Positions 55,437 through 64,000 of a stretch of 64,000 bases of DNA are shown here, piece by piece. The stretch is from positions 1,680,364-1,744,363 of the forward strand of contig NZ_CP098747.1 of assembly GCF_023746535.1 (NCBI RefSeq), in the 5' to 3' direction. A model generated the notes under the pieces. The model was given only the letters and a program-made list of their open reading frames with translations, was not told where the DNA came from and ran no database searches. Made by a program: the position numbers and the translations under genes. This DNA comes from Sneathiella marina. Lineage in GTDB: Bacteria > Pseudomonadota > Alphaproteobacteria > Sneathiellales > Sneathiellaceae. How positions within the stretch are numbered: the stretch's first letter is position 1; each line of letters opens with the position of its first letter.

Positions 55437-56090
55437 ATGGATTGGAAATCCGAACGCAATGAATTGATCGAAACGGTTTGCACAATGAATAAATTGGGCA
55501 TCAATCACGGAACGTCCGGTAACGCGTCTGTCCGGGTTGACAACGGGTATCTGATGACACCTTCTGGCGTTGCCTATGAAGAAATGCGCGAAGAGGATAT
55601 CGTCCTGATGTCCTTCGACGGTTCCTATGAGAGCATTGAGGACCGCCGGAAACCCTCGAGTGAATGGCGGTTTCATCAGGACTTACTGTCGGCGCGCGCC
55701 GATTTTGGCGCAATCCTTCATACACATGGTACTGCAGCAACGACTCTTGCCTGTCACCGCCGGGAAATTCCGCCCTTTCACTATATGATTGCCCTGGCCG
55801 GAGGGCATACAATTCGCTGCGCCGAATATGCGACTTTTGGCACGCAGGCCCTGTCCGACAACGTTTTAACAGCAATGGAAGGGCGTAAAGCCTGTTTGAT
55901 GGCCAATCACGGCCTGCTGGTCGGAGAGGCAAGCCTGCGCAATGCATTGTCCTTGGCCGTTGAAGTGGAATACTTGTGCGACGCCTATTGGCGGGCCCTT
56001 CAACTTGGTGATCCGGTGCTGTTGACGACGGAACAAATGGACGCCGCGCAGGAAAATTTTCGAAAAGGCTATGGTATTGCTTCACCGTAG
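55437..56090 (+). CDS. Class II aldolase/L-fuculose-phosphate aldolase-like protein
   Basis: The ATG at 55437 with AAGGGAAG upstream gives a 217-residue protein matching the FucA/AraD family; the frame is open further upstream but that part overlaps the divergent dehydrogenase. Signatures include HGTSGNASVR, LMTPSGV, ILHTHGTAATTLACH with the two zinc histidines, and LMANHGLLV with the third. It would cleave or form a carbon-carbon bond to a dihydroxyacetone-phosphate or similar unit. Its partner is probably the divergent D-2-hydroxyacid dehydrogenase. The MaoC and SDR genes follow on the same strand. Confidence 0.9.
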   Translation: MDWKSERNELIETVCTMNKLGINHGTSGNASVRVDNGYLMTPSGVAYEEMREEDIVLMSFDGSYESIEDRRKPSSEWRFHQDLLSARADFGAILHTHGTAATTLACHRREIPPFHYMIALAGGHTIRCAEYATFGTQALSDNVLTAMEGRKACLMANHGLLVGEASLRNALSLAVEVEYLCDAYWRALQLGDPVLLTTEQMDAAQENFRKGYGIASP

Positions 56091-56180
56091 TTGAAGAGTA
56101 AGTGGAACCTCTAAAAAGCTCTATCGCCCGGTTAAAAAAACCAGTAAAACATCTATTCGAATAATGTCGAGGAGATAAGA

Positions 56181-56645
56181 ATGACAATAACAATATCCAA
56201 AGCAGAATTTTTGAACTCAGTTGGAACAGAATATGGCCCGGGCGAATGGTTCAAGGTTGATCAGGAACGTATCAACCAGTTTGCCAGTGCCACTGACGAT
56301 TATCAATTTATACATGTCGATCCGGAAGCCGCGAAGGATACACCTTTCGGGACCACAATTGCCCACGGGTTTTTAAGCTTGTCGCTGTTGGCTGCATTGG
56401 TGCCCAAAATTCAGCCAAAGCCTGATAACGTTAAAATGGGAATAAATTACGGTATCGACAAATTGCGGTTTCTACAGCCGGTCAAGGTTGATAGTGAAAT
56501 TCGTGCCAAGAGCAAAATTTTAAGTATCGATGAGAAACGCCCAGGACAGTATTTGACGAAATCTGAAGTTACGATTGAAATCAAGGATGAAGCCAAGCCG
56601 GCGTTAATAATTGAATGGTTGGGCATGACCATTCTGGACGAATAG
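56181..56645 (+). CDS. MaoC-like (R)-specific enoyl-CoA hydratase
   Basis: The 154-residue hotdog-fold protein has the hydratase catalytic pair Asp40 and His45 in ATDDYQFIHVDP, followed by FGTTIAHGFLSLSLLA, the family hallmark. It resembles the NodN/MaoC group of single-domain hydratases. It would hydrate trans-2-enoyl-CoA to (R)-3-hydroxyacyl-CoA. The next gene is an SDR that resembles (R)-3-hydroxyacyl-CoA dehydrogenases, so the pair could run one step of an (R)-type beta-oxidation. GGAG precedes the ATG. Confidence 0.9.
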   Translation: MTITISKAEFLNSVGTEYGPGEWFKVDQERINQFASATDDYQFIHVDPEAAKDTPFGTTIAHGFLSLSLLAALVPKIQPKPDNVKMGINYGIDKLRFLQPVKVDSEIRAKSKILSIDEKRPGQYLTKSEVTIEIKDEAKPALIIEWLGMTILDE

Positions 56646-56684
56646 AAGCAACATAAAAACATACGTAAAATAAAAGGAGACGTT

Positions 56685-57602
56685 ATGAGCATTCGGTTTG
56701 ACGGCAGGGTGGCTATTGTCACGGGTGCCGGGAACGGCCTTGGACGGTGTCACGCCATTAGCCTGGCTGAGCGTGGCGCGAAAGTCGTCGTAAATGATCT
56801 GGGCGGTGCCCGGGACGGGAGCGGCGGCTCGTCAGATGCGGCAAAAGCCGTGGTGGCTGAAATTGAAGCTGCCGGCGGTGAAGCAATTGCCAACGGCGCC
56901 AATGTCGCAGACATGGAGCAGGTTCAGGCAATGGTTGATGAAGCCAGGGAAAAGTGGGGACGTGTTGATATTCTGGTGAATAATGCCGGGGTTCTTCGCG
57001 ATAAATCCTTTTCCAAAGTGGAAATAGATGATTTTGATTTTGTCCTCGATGTACATCTGATGGGATCGGTTAATTGTTCCAAGGCTGTGTGGCCACTTAT
57101 GCGCGAACAAGGTTATGGCCGGATTGCCATGACCACCTCTTCCAGCGGCATGTACGGAAATTTTGGTCAAACCAACTATGGCGCCGCAAAAATGGGCGTA
57201 ATAGGCCTGATGAATACCCTGGTGCTGGAAGGCGCCAAATATGGCATTAAGGTCAATGCGTTATCACCTTGCGCGGCAACCAGGATGACTGAAGACATCA
57301 TCCCTGAGAATCTATTGGGTCTGTTGACCCCGGAATCAGTGACCCCCGCCTTGCTGTTCATTGTCTCCGATGATGCGCCGAACCGCACAATTATTACGGC
57401 TGGAGCAGGAACATTTGCCCGGACAATTGTCTATGAAACGGGTGGTAAATGGTTGCCTGAGGAAGATCAGACACCTGAAAAGATCGCCGAGAACTGGGCG
57501 GAAATTTCTGATGCAGCCTCGCAGATGGAATATACAAGCGGCAATGATCAAACACAAAATATGCTGACCAAGGCGGCGACAGGACTTGGCATCAAGCTTT
57601 AG
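56685..57602 (+). CDS. Short-chain dehydrogenase of the (R)-3-hydroxyacyl-CoA type
   Basis: The 305-residue SDR has the cofactor motif TGAGNGLG (13-20), NNAG in ILVNNAGVLRD, and the catalytic Ser, Tyr and Lys in SSSGMYGNFGQTNYGAAK. The N-terminal VVNDLGGARDGSGGSSDAA is typical of the dehydrogenase module of peroxisomal multifunctional enzyme type 2, as is the C-terminal extension of about 60 residues. It pairs with the MaoC-like hydratase 39 bp upstream. AAGGAGA precedes the ATG. A strong terminator follows. Confidence 0.92.
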   Translation: MSIRFDGRVAIVTGAGNGLGRCHAISLAERGAKVVVNDLGGARDGSGGSSDAAKAVVAEIEAAGGEAIANGANVADMEQVQAMVDEAREKWGRVDILVNNAGVLRDKSFSKVEIDDFDFVLDVHLMGSVNCSKAVWPLMREQGYGRIAMTTSSSGMYGNFGQTNYGAAKMGVIGLMNTLVLEGAKYGIKVNALSPCAATRMTEDIIPENLLGLLTPESVTPALLFIVSDDAPNRTIITAGAGTFARTIVYETGGKWLPEEDQTPEKIAENWAEISDAASQMEYTSGNDQTQNMLTKAATGLGIKL

Positions 57603-57624
57603 GTTGAATGCCGGAAAATTATCG

Positions 57625-57654
57625 GGCAGGCTCCAGTTGAGCCTGCCTTTTTTT
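57625..57654 (+). terminator. Intrinsic terminator after the SDR gene
   Basis: GGCAGGCTC (57625-57633) and GAGCCTGCC (57639-57647) form a 9-bp GC-rich stem with a 5-nt loop, followed by seven T. It lies 22 bp past the stop and ends the aldolase-MaoC-SDR run. Confidence 0.95.
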
Positions 57655-57706
57655 GTTGCCGTAATGTAAGCTTACCTGAATTAACTAGCAGCTCCATAGG
57701 ACGACT

Positions 57707-58726
57707 ATGTTTGAGACGGCAATAAATAGGTTTTTGCAAAGTTTTTCAACGCCCTGGCTGGACCAGTTCATGCTGGGTGTAACATGGACGGGGGATGAAA
57801 CATTTATTGTCGGTATCCTTTGCGTTATCGGCCTTGGCGTTGATTTTCGCCGGGGGTTTATCCTTCTTCAGCTCCTGTTAATTGCTTTTATTTCAGTCGA
57901 TTTTTTAAAGACGGTTATCGCACTTCCGCAGCCTTTTTTTCTCGATGCCTCGCTTCTTGACTTTGGATCGTTGCCGGACGGCATTGTAGCCCTTAAAAAT
58001 GCGGCAGCGACATCTTTTTTTGGCGCGATCCCGGAAAGCTCCCTGGCGGCGCATCGAACCTACGCACAAGGGGTAGATGATTATGGATTCCCCTCCGGCC
58101 ACACTGTTGGTGCCGTTGTTCTTTGGGGCGGATTAGCCTTGGTTTTTCGAAACAAGGCGGCACTGCTATGGGCTGGGATCATGGTAGTATTGATGATGCT
58201 ATCCCGGATGTTTCTGGCCCGCCATTTTTTGGCGGATGTTTTAGGCGGGGCAACAGTTGGTATTCTTCTGCTGCTTTTGGCGCGGTATCTTCTTGATCAT
58301 CTTGACGCCAATGCGCTATTTTATAAATCAGCATTTGATCTTACGGCGAACACGAAATCGGCTTTTCTTTTGTTGGGAATGGCGTTCGGTATCCCACTGA
58401 TAATCATGGGAACTGGCCATGGATTTATTGGGCGTCAATCCGCATATTTAGGCATCAATGCGGCATTTCTAGCCCTGCTTTTTTTCAACGTATCGTTGGA
58501 AAGGGGGGGTTGGTGGCAGAGAATGATCCGGATTGTAATCGGATTTGGCCTGTTCTTTGGTACAAATAGCTTGATCAAACTCCTGCCCATCGCCCATGAC
58601 GGTGCTGGGTATATGTTCCTGAAAGGGTTCTTGCCGCCCTTTATATTATTCCTGTTTGCCTACACTATTGTTTCATTTTTAATGACAGCAGAACAGAAGC
58701 AAATGTCGCCTCTCAAGCGGATATAA
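57707..58726 (+). CDS. PAP2-family membrane phosphatase
   Basis: The 339-residue polytopic protein (about eight hydrophobic segments) has the phosphatidic acid phosphatase type 2 motifs in order: a K-x6-QP variant in LKTVIALPQPFF, PSGHT, and SRMFLARHFLAD, the last being the SR-x5-H-x3-D motif. The PSG His and last His act in phosphoryl transfer. It likely dephosphorylates an undecaprenyl, phosphatidyl or sphingolipid phosphate at the membrane. It is a single gene between the SDR terminator and the convergent hut operon. Confidence 0.88.
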   Translation: MFETAINRFLQSFSTPWLDQFMLGVTWTGDETFIVGILCVIGLGVDFRRGFILLQLLLIAFISVDFLKTVIALPQPFFLDASLLDFGSLPDGIVALKNAAATSFFGAIPESSLAAHRTYAQGVDDYGFPSGHTVGAVVLWGGLALVFRNKAALLWAGIMVVLMMLSRMFLARHFLADVLGGATVGILLLLLARYLLDHLDANALFYKSAFDLTANTKSAFLLLGMAFGIPLIIMGTGHGFIGRQSAYLGINAAFLALLFFNVSLERGGWWQRMIRIVIGFGLFFGTNSLIKLLPIAHDGAGYMFLKGFLPPFILFLFAYTIVSFLMTAEQKQMSPLKRI

Positions 58727-58734
58727 CCGCTTGA
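58713..58734. other. Hairpin with the PAP2 stop codon in its loop
   Basis: TCAAGCGG (58713-58720) and CCGCTTGA (58727-58734) form a perfect 8-bp stem around ATATAA, which contains the TAA stop (58724-58726). It lies between convergent PAP2 and hutU genes and has no U-tract. Confidence 0.6.
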
Positions 58735-58753
58735 AAGACGTTGTTAGTTTTGA

Positions 58754-60421
58754 CTAATCCAGAAAGGGTAGATTGAGATTGTTTTCGCGGGCACAGTCTT
58801 GTGCAATCTCGTAACCGGCATCGGCATGTCGCATGACACCCGTTGCCGGATCATTAAACAATACCCGTTCAATGCGCCTGTCCGCCTCTTCAGTGCCGTC
58901 ACAGACGATGACCATCCCTGCATGTTGGGAAAATCCCATGCCGACACCACCCCCATGATGTAAACTCACCCATGTGGCGCCGCTGGCCGTGTTGAGAAGG
59001 GCATTCAATAATGGCCAGTCGGATACAGCATCGGAGCCATCCTTCATTGATTCAGTCTCCCGGTTCGGGCTGGCGACCGAGCCGCTATCCAGATGATCCC
59101 GGCCAATGACCACAGGCGCTTTCAATTCACCCGTGCGAACCATTTCGTTAAAGGCGAGGCCAAGACGATGGCGCTGACCTAATCCTACCCAGCAAATGCG
59201 GGAAGGAAGCCCTTGAAATTGTATACGCTTTTTCGCCATATCAAGCCAATTATGAAGATGCGGATCGTCTGGTATAAGCTCTTTTACTTTCGCATCTGTC
59301 TTGTAGATATCTTCCGGATCACCGGAAAGCGCTGCCCAACGGAAAGGGCCAATACCCCGACAAAACAATGGGCGGATATAAGCGGGAACAAATCCGGGAA
59401 AATTGAAGGCATCGGTTACGCCTTCTTCCAGGGCAACCTGGCGAATGTTATTGCCATAATCGACGGTGGGGATCCCTTTTTCCTTGAACCCCAGCATGGA
59501 TTGAACTTGAATTGCCATGGACTTTCGGGCCGCAATTTCAACGGCTTTCGGGTCTCTTTCTCGTTTGTCTTCCCATTCGGCAAGGGTCCAGCCTTGGGGC
59601 AGGTATCCATTGATTGGGTCATGGGCTGATGTCTGGTCCGTAACCAGGTCCGGTAGATAATCTCCGGCTAGGATTTGCGGGAAAATGTCTGCCGCATTTC
59701 CAAGAAGACCGACCGACACCGGCTCGTTACTCTCGGTTGCTGCACGAATAAGGTCCAATGCTTCATCCAGTGTTTCAGCTTTTTTATCCAAATACCCGGA
59801 CCGTAGCCGAAAATCGATGCTACTAGGGCGACATTCGACAGCCAGCATGGACGCGCCAGCCATGGTTGCGGCAAGTGGCTGGGCGCCGCCCATGCCGCCT
59901 AGTCCGCCGGTCAGAAACCATTTTCCGCCTAAATCGCCATCGAAATGCTGACGGCCGGCTTCTACGAAGGTTTCATACGTGCCCTGGACAATGCCCTGAC
60001 TGCCGATATAGATCCAGGAACCTGCCGTCATCTGGCCGTACATCATCAGGCCCTTTTTATCGAGTTCATTGAAATGTTCCCATGTTGCCCAGTGGGGAAC
60101 GAGATTTGAATTCGCGATAAGAACGCGCGGGGCGTTTTCATGGGTTTTAAAAACACCAACGGGTTTTCCCGATTGCACAAGCAGGGTTTCGTCAGTATTC
60201 AGATCCTGGAGCGATTTCTGGATTTGATCAAAGCATTGCCAATTGCGCGCCGCGCGCCCGATGCCACCATAAACAACCAGCTCGTGAGGATGTTCTGCCA
60301 CATCGGGATCGAGGTTATTCATCAGCATGCGCAAAGGGGCTTCAGTTTGCCAGCTCTTGCAAGAAAGTTCAGGGCCCGTCGGGGCTTTGATGGTCCGTGT
60401 ATTGTCCAGTCTATCGTTCAT
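58754..60421 (-). CDS. hutU: Urocanate hydratase (urocanase)
   Basis: The 555-residue enzyme converts urocanate to 4-imidazolone-5-propionate using tightly bound NAD+. Clear signatures are [12 protein letters not shown], the NAD-binding [26 protein letters not shown] and [14 protein letters not shown], the last with the conserved urocanase Gly/Arg pattern, plus [17 protein letters not shown] with the catalytic Cys/His neighbourhood. It is the last gene of the hut operon in this window and overlaps hutG by four bases. Confidence 0.97.
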   Translation of the reverse strand: MNDRLDNTRTIKAPTGPELSCKSWQTEAPLRMLMNNLDPDVAEHPHELVVYGGIGRAARNWQCFDQIQKSLQDLNTDETLLVQSGKPVGVFKTHENAPRVLIANSNLVPHWATWEHFNELDKKGLMMYGQMTAGSWIYIGSQGIVQGTYETFVEAGRQHFDGDLGGKWFLTGGLGGMGGAQPLAATMAGASMLAVECRPSSIDFRLRSGYLDKKAETLDEALDLIRAATESNEPVSVGLLGNAADIFPQILAGDYLPDLVTDQTSAHDPINGYLPQGWTLAEWEDKRERDPKAVEIAARKSMAIQVQSMLGFKEKGIPTVDYGNNIRQVALEEGVTDAFNFPGFVPAYIRPLFCRGIGPFRWAALSGDPEDIYKTDAKVKELIPDDPHLHNWLDMAKKRIQFQGLPSRICWVGLGQRHRLGLAFNEMVRTGELKAPVVIGRDHLDSGSVASPNRETESMKDGSDAVSDWPLLNALLNTASGATWVSLHHGGGVGMGFSQHAGMVIVCDGTEEADRRIERVLFNDPATGVMRHADAGYEIAQDCARENNLNLPFLD

Positions 60422-61242
60422 TTGGATGTTCCCTCATTCCGGCCGTAAGTTTTACCGGCCCAGTCAAGCATGGCTTGGAGTAATTTTTTTAATGTTGGTT
60501 GAAGCTGTTGGGCCTTTTCCTGGCGATAGGAAAAGGGTGGAATTTCGTCCATGTAGTCTTCCTGTGCCAATTCAAGTTGTACGGCATGGATGTTGTTGCC
60601 CGGATCACCATAGTGGCGTGTAATATATCCGCCCTTGAACCGGCCATTAAGGGCATGGCTATACGGGGAGGCCACTGCAATCTGTTCCAGGTGATTTTCA
60701 AGCTCGGGAACGGTTGCCGCGCCATTTCCGGTGCCAAGGTTGAGTGTAGGAAGGCGGCCTTCAAAAAACCGGGGAAGGACGGACCGGATCGAATGACAGT
60801 CGAAAAGAAGCGTAAATCCATGGATTTCCCTGATCCGCTTGATCTCTGATTCCAGAGCGTCATGATAGGGTTGCCAATATGTTGTACGGCGGTTTTCAAT
60901 CTCTGCGTCATCCGGGGTTTTGTTGTCCTTGTAAAGCGGAGCGTCATTGAACAGTGACGTGGGACAGAGTTCCGTAACGCTTTGTCCGGGATATAGCGAT
61001 GCGCCGCTTGGATCTCTGTTCAAATCAATGACGTAGCGTGAATGAGTGGCAGTTAGAACCGTCGCGTCGAGTGTGTTTGCAATATCTTCATACAGGCGGT
61101 CAATATGCCAGTCGGTGTCAGCTTTTAATTTCCCCTCATCTGTCAGACGAGATAAAATCTCCGGCGGTATATCCAAGCCCACATGAGGCTGGCTGAGAAT
61201 TAAGGGTGAAGACCGTTGTGTTAAAGCATATGTTTCAGACAC
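60418..61242 (-). CDS. hutG: N-formylglutamate deformylase/amidohydrolase
   Basis: The 274-residue protein belongs to the N-formylglutamate amidohydrolase family: [37 protein letters not shown] and [18 protein letters not shown], which supply the metal ligands. This indicates the five-step histidine pathway through formiminoglutamate deiminase (HutF) and N-formylglutamate rather than the formiminoglutamase route; hutF is not in this window. The stop overlaps the hutU ATG. It follows hutH by four bases. Confidence 0.94.
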   Translation of the reverse strand: MSETYALTQRSSPLILSQPHVGLDIPPEILSRLTDEGKLKADTDWHIDRLYEDIANTLDATVLTATHSRYVIDLNRDPSGASLYPGQSVTELCPTSLFNDAPLYKDNKTPDDAEIENRRTTYWQPYHDALESEIKRIREIHGFTLLFDCHSIRSVLPRFFEGRLPTLNLGTGNGAATVPELENHLEQIAVASPYSHALNGRFKGGYITRHYGDPGNNIHAVQLELAQEDYMDEIPPFSYRQEKAQQLQPTLKKLLQAMLDWAGKTYGRNEGTSK

Positions 61243-61246
61243 TGGA

Positions 61247-62788
61247 TTACACTCCGGAAATCGACGGTAAATATTCTGAGAAATCCCGGCTTAATTGACC
61301 ACCGGCAACCATTTTTTTTGCCGCTTCCAAATCAGGGGCGAAAAATCGATCTTCATCATATGCAGGCACTTGTTGACGGATTTCCGTAAACAGTTTTTGC
61401 AGCGGCGGAGAGGACATAAGAGGGCGTCTAAACTCAAGCCCTTGCGCTGCAGCAAGCAACTCAATACCAACAATGGCTGCAGTATTTTCTGCCATTCGAA
61501 GCAGGCGGCGCGCACCGTGAGTGGCCATGCTGACATGATCTTCCTGGTTTGCGGATGTTGGAATACTGTCCACCGAGGCAGGATGGGATTGCTGCTTATT
61601 TTCACTGGCCAGCGCAGCTGCCGTAACATGGGCAATCATAAAGCCGGAATTGACACCCGGATTTTTTACCAGGAAAGGCGGGAGGCCGCTGATACTAGTA
61701 TCAATCAGCATGGCAACCCGTCTTTCGGACATGGCTCCAATTTCGGCGATGGCAATTGCCAGGTTATCGGCGACGAGCGCGATCGGCTCTGCATGGAAAT
61801 TACCGCCGGAGATCACATCGCCGGTTTCAACAAAGACAAGGGGATTGTCTGATACCGCGTTCGCTTCAATAACGAGAACCTTCGCCGCATGCCTGATCTG
61901 GTCGAGACACGCTCCCATAACCTGAGGCTGACAGCGCAGGCAGTAGGGGTCCTGCACTTTCTCACATTCTTCATGAGATTTCCGAATTTCGCTGTCTTTT
62001 GTAAGATGGCGATAGCTTTTTGCCATATCCATCTGGCCAATCTGTCCGCGGGCGGCATGTATGCGGGCATCGAACGGCGCATCTGTCCCTTTCGCCGCGT
62101 CCAGGGAGAGGCTGCCGGCGAGGGTTGCCGCATCCAGCAATTTTTCCGCTTCGAACAGGCCGGCAAGAGCAAGAGCTGTCGAAACCTGAGTGCCGTTGAG
62201 AAGTGCCAATCCCTCTTTCGGTCCAAGTTCGATAGGGGATAAGCCAGCTTTTTCAAGCGCTTCTGTTGCAGCTGTCGGAGTACCATCCACACTAATGTCC
62301 CCATATCCAAGGAGAGCCGCACTCATATGGGCGAGGGGGGCTAGGTCGCCGGACGCGCCTACAGATCCTTTTGCAGGAATGCAAGGATACATGTCCTTAT
62401 TTAAGACGGCGAGCAGGGTATCAATAATTTCCCTTCTAACGCCGGAAAAGCCACGTGCAAGGCTTGTTGCTTTCATGGCCAGAATAAGCCTAACAATACG
62501 GTCCGGCAGATTTGGGCCAACCCCAGTAGAGTGAGACAGCACAAGGTTTCGCTGCAGGTCTTTAAGGTTTTCTGTCGGGATAACTTCCTGAGCCAAGCGG
62601 CCAAAGCCGGTGTTGATGCCATAAACCGTTTTATCTTCATCTATGATGCTTTGGATCGTTTCCGCACTCTTGGCAACTCCCGCCCAACAGCCGGGATCAA
62701 GTTCCAGAAAGACCGGTCCTTCATAGATGATCCGTAAATGGTCCAGACTTAAATGGCCCGCCTTGATGCTTAACTTAGTTATTGACAT
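61247..62788 (-). CDS. hutH: Histidine ammonia-lyase
   Basis: The start is placed at the ATG complementary to 62786-62788 (MSITKLS), which overlaps the end of hutI by 14 bases; an in-frame TTG four codons earlier is less likely. The 513-residue enzyme deaminates histidine to trans-urocanate. The self-forming MIO cofactor tripeptide Ala-Ser-Gly is in [15 protein letters not shown]. Other signatures are [42 protein letters not shown]-like [15 protein letters not shown], and SGGNFHAEP. Confidence 0.97.
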   Translation of the reverse strand: MSITKLSIKAGHLSLDHLRIIYEGPVFLELDPGCWAGVAKSAETIQSIIDEDKTVYGINTGFGRLAQEVIPTENLKDLQRNLVLSHSTGVGPNLPDRIVRLILAMKATSLARGFSGVRREIIDTLLAVLNKDMYPCIPAKGSVGASGDLAPLAHMSAALLGYGDISVDGTPTAATEALEKAGLSPIELGPKEGLALLNGTQVSTALALAGLFEAEKLLDAATLAGSLSLDAAKGTDAPFDARIHAARGQIGQMDMAKSYRHLTKDSEIRKSHEECEKVQDPYCLRCQPQVMGACLDQIRHAAKVLVIEANAVSDNPLVFVETGDVISGGNFHAEPIALVADNLAIAIAEIGAMSERRVAMLIDTSISGLPPFLVKNPGVNSGFMIAHVTAAALASENKQQSHPASVDSIPTSANQEDHVSMATHGARRLLRMAENTAAIVGIELLAAAQGLEFRRPLMSSPPLQKLFTEIRQQVPAYDEDRFFAPDLEAAKKMVAGGQLSRDFSEYLPSISGV

Positions 62789-64000
62789 GATCTTGTCCAA
62801 AATATCTTAAAAACAATGGGTTAGTTCCGATTCCTTGTGTCAGTTCTGAAGGGTGCTCGATGTTCCAGATGGCAAGGTCGGCCTGCTTTCCAATTTCAAG
62901 CGTACCAATTTCTGACTCCATGCCGAGAGCTGCTGCCGCATGCCGGGTAAAACCAGCCAGAGCCTCTTCCGGCGTTAATCGAAATAAAATGGCGGCCATA
63001 TTCATCATCAATAATGGCGAAGTAGTTGGAGAGGAACCGGGGTTGCAATCGGTGGCGAGGGCCATGGGAACGCCATATTGGCGTAGGAGGTCTATCGGAG
63101 GCTTTTGTGTTTCGCGTAGAAAGTAAAAGGCGCCGGGCAAAATGACGGCCACTGTACCGGCTTTTGCCATAGCCTTAACGCCCTGTTCATCCAGATATTC
63201 AAGATGATCGGCAGAAAGGGCTTTAAAATGCGCTGCCAGCTCAGCTCCTTTTAAATTGCTAAGCTGTTCAGCATGCAGCTTAACGGGTATTTCCAATCTT
63301 GACGCTACTTTGAACAGTTGGCGCACTTGATGTTCTGAAAAAGCTATTTTTTCACAAAAGGCATCTACAGCGTCGACAAGACCAAGCGTGTGGGCGGTTG
63401 GCAACATTTCATGGCAAACCTTGGCCATATATCCATCAGAATCGCCAGCAAACTCTGGCGGTAGGGCATGGGCGCCCAGAAAGGTTTTTTTGACACGGAC
63501 GGCATTGATTTCACCCAGTTGCTTGGCGACTTCAAGCATTTTAATCTCGTTCTCCGTATCCAGACCGTATCCAGATTTTATTTCAACCGTTGTCACACCA
63601 CAGGCCATCATTGCCTCAAGCCGGGGCTGGCTTGACGCGGCGAGTTCTGCCTCGCTTGCAGATCGGGTTTGCGCCACGGTCGACAGGATACCGCCACCTT
63701 TTTTGGCAATTTCCTCGTAAGAAGCGCCCTTCAAGGTCATTTCAAATTCCTGAGAACGATTTCCCGCGTAAACAAGATGTGTATGACAGTCAATTAGGCC
63801 TGGAGTGATCCAGCGGCCTTCCAAATCCGTTACAACGACATTCTTGGCAAGTGCAGTCGATTCTAAATCGTCAAGGTGGCCCATCCAGGAGATTTCCCCC
63901 GCCGTTACCCCTAAGGCAGTGGCGTCATTCATGCCGTATGGAGCTGAACTTGGTGCCATCGTTGCAATCTGAGCATTTGTGAAAAGCTGATCGATTTTAG
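62775..64000 (-). CDS. hutI: Imidazolonepropionase (N-terminus beyond the window)
   Basis: The frame stays open past an internal ATG (63957-63959) to base 64000. The upstream residues ([13 protein letters not shown]) match the expected HutI N-terminus, so the true start lies outside the window. About 408 codons are visible. Amidohydrolase signatures include [15 protein letters not shown] with the zinc histidines, [25 protein letters not shown], and [13 protein letters not shown]. It hydrolyses imidazolone-5-propionate to N-formimino-L-glutamate. The order hutI-hutH-hutG-hutU on one strand with overlaps shows an operon whose promoter is outside the window. Confidence 0.95.
   Translation of the reverse strand, partial: KIDQLFTNAQIATMAPSSAPYGMNDATALGVTAGEISWMGHLDDLESTALAKNVVVTDLEGRWITPGLIDCHTHLVYAGNRSQEFEMTLKGASYEEIAKKGGGILSTVAQTRSASEAELAASSQPRLEAMMACGVTTVEIKSGYGLDTENEIKMLEVAKQLGEINAVRVKKTFLGAHALPPEFAGDSDGYMAKVCHEMLPTAHTLGLVDAVDAFCEKIAFSEHQVRQLFKVASRLEIPVKLHAEQLSNLKGAELAAHFKALSADHLEYLDEQGVKAMAKAGTVAVILPGAFYFLRETQKPPIDLLRQYGVPMALATDCNPGSSPTTSPLLMMNMAAILFRLTPEEALAGFTRHAAAALGMESEIGTLEIGKQADLAIWNIEHPSELTQGIGTNPLFLRYFGQDHVNN

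Noticed and set aside
55329-55676. N-terminal extension of the 2-hydroxyacid dehydrogenase frame
   Set aside because: The 116 extra codons cross the divergent aldolase gene and precede a good ATG with ribosome binding site that starts the family-typical sequence.
1-64000. tRNA, rRNA, CRISPR array, insertion sequence, prophage or toxin-antitoxin genes
   Set aside because: No T-loop or anticodon pattern, no regularly spaced repeats, no transposase or integrase motifs were found on reading the gaps and the translations.

Overview
The window is a bacterial chromosome segment, densely coded and free of insertion sequences, rRNA, tRNA or CRISPR arrays. The gene set points to an alphaproteobacterium: a complete Tad/Cpa (Flp pilus) locus with CtrA-type TTAA-N7-TTAA boxes in front of three of its transcription units, an alphaproteobacterial phoR-pstSCAB-phoU-phoB layout, an ArsR-methyltransferase gene ahead of metF-metH, and a hydantoinase/oxoprolinase fusion. 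I cannot name the genus from sequence alone.

Layout. 1-3.2 kb: the start of dusA (cut by the left edge), a VOC/glyoxalase-like gene divergent from a TetR regulator, a RidA-family protein, an RRM RNA-binding protein and a PAS-domain protein. 3.4-5.1 kb: metG. 5.1-20.7 kb: the Tad pilus region. It holds two TadE-like pseudopilins, a TadG with a von Willebrand A domain on the other strand, two Flp pilins, prepilin peptidase, then cpaB-cpaC-cpaD-cpaE-cpaF-tadB-tadC, and a convergent TadD-like TPR lipoprotein that also carries a SPOR domain. 20.9-21.3 kb: an unrecognised Pro-rich protein. 21.5-29.7 kb: a sirtuin, then the phosphate regulon with a triple 11-bp-spaced Pho box before pstS. 29.8-31.3 kb: MlaC and MlaA (outer-membrane lipid asymmetry). 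31.6-37.2 kb: the methionine-cycle operon (ArsR-methyltransferase, MetF, MetH). 37.3-39.3 kb: a YHS-domain protein and a Tat-exported multicopper oxidase. 39.3-43.3 kb: an alkyltransferase-like protein and 5-oxoprolinase. 43.5-45.9 kb: a poorly characterised methyltransferase and an orphan rfbA. 46-48.8 kb: cysD-cysNC sulfate activation. 49.1-52.8 kb: pqiA split into two genes, pqiB, pqiC. 52.8-57.6 kb: a phosphonate-monoester-hydrolase-like sulfatase-fold enzyme, a D-2-hydroxyacid dehydrogenase, a class II aldolase, MaoC and SDR genes. 57.7-58.7 kb: a PAP2 phosphatase. 58.7-64 kb: hutI-hutH-hutG-hutU histidine degradation, with hutI running off the right edge.

The most interesting signals are: (i) the CtrA-type boxes at the tad promoters, which suggest cell-cycle control of pilus assembly; (ii) an internal duplication in the CpaF ATPase, two copies of an N-terminal helical segment joined by a long acidic linker; (iii) a TadD-SPOR fusion; (iv) a perfect inverted repeat in front of the ArsR-methyltransferase/metF/metH operon, suggesting a self-contained methionine-cycle switch; and (v) recurrent hairpins without a U-tract that overlap stop codons at gene ends, three of them between convergent genes. 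Coordinates, start choices and motifs come from reading the sequence. Family names rest on recognised motifs and overall resemblance, because no database search was possible.
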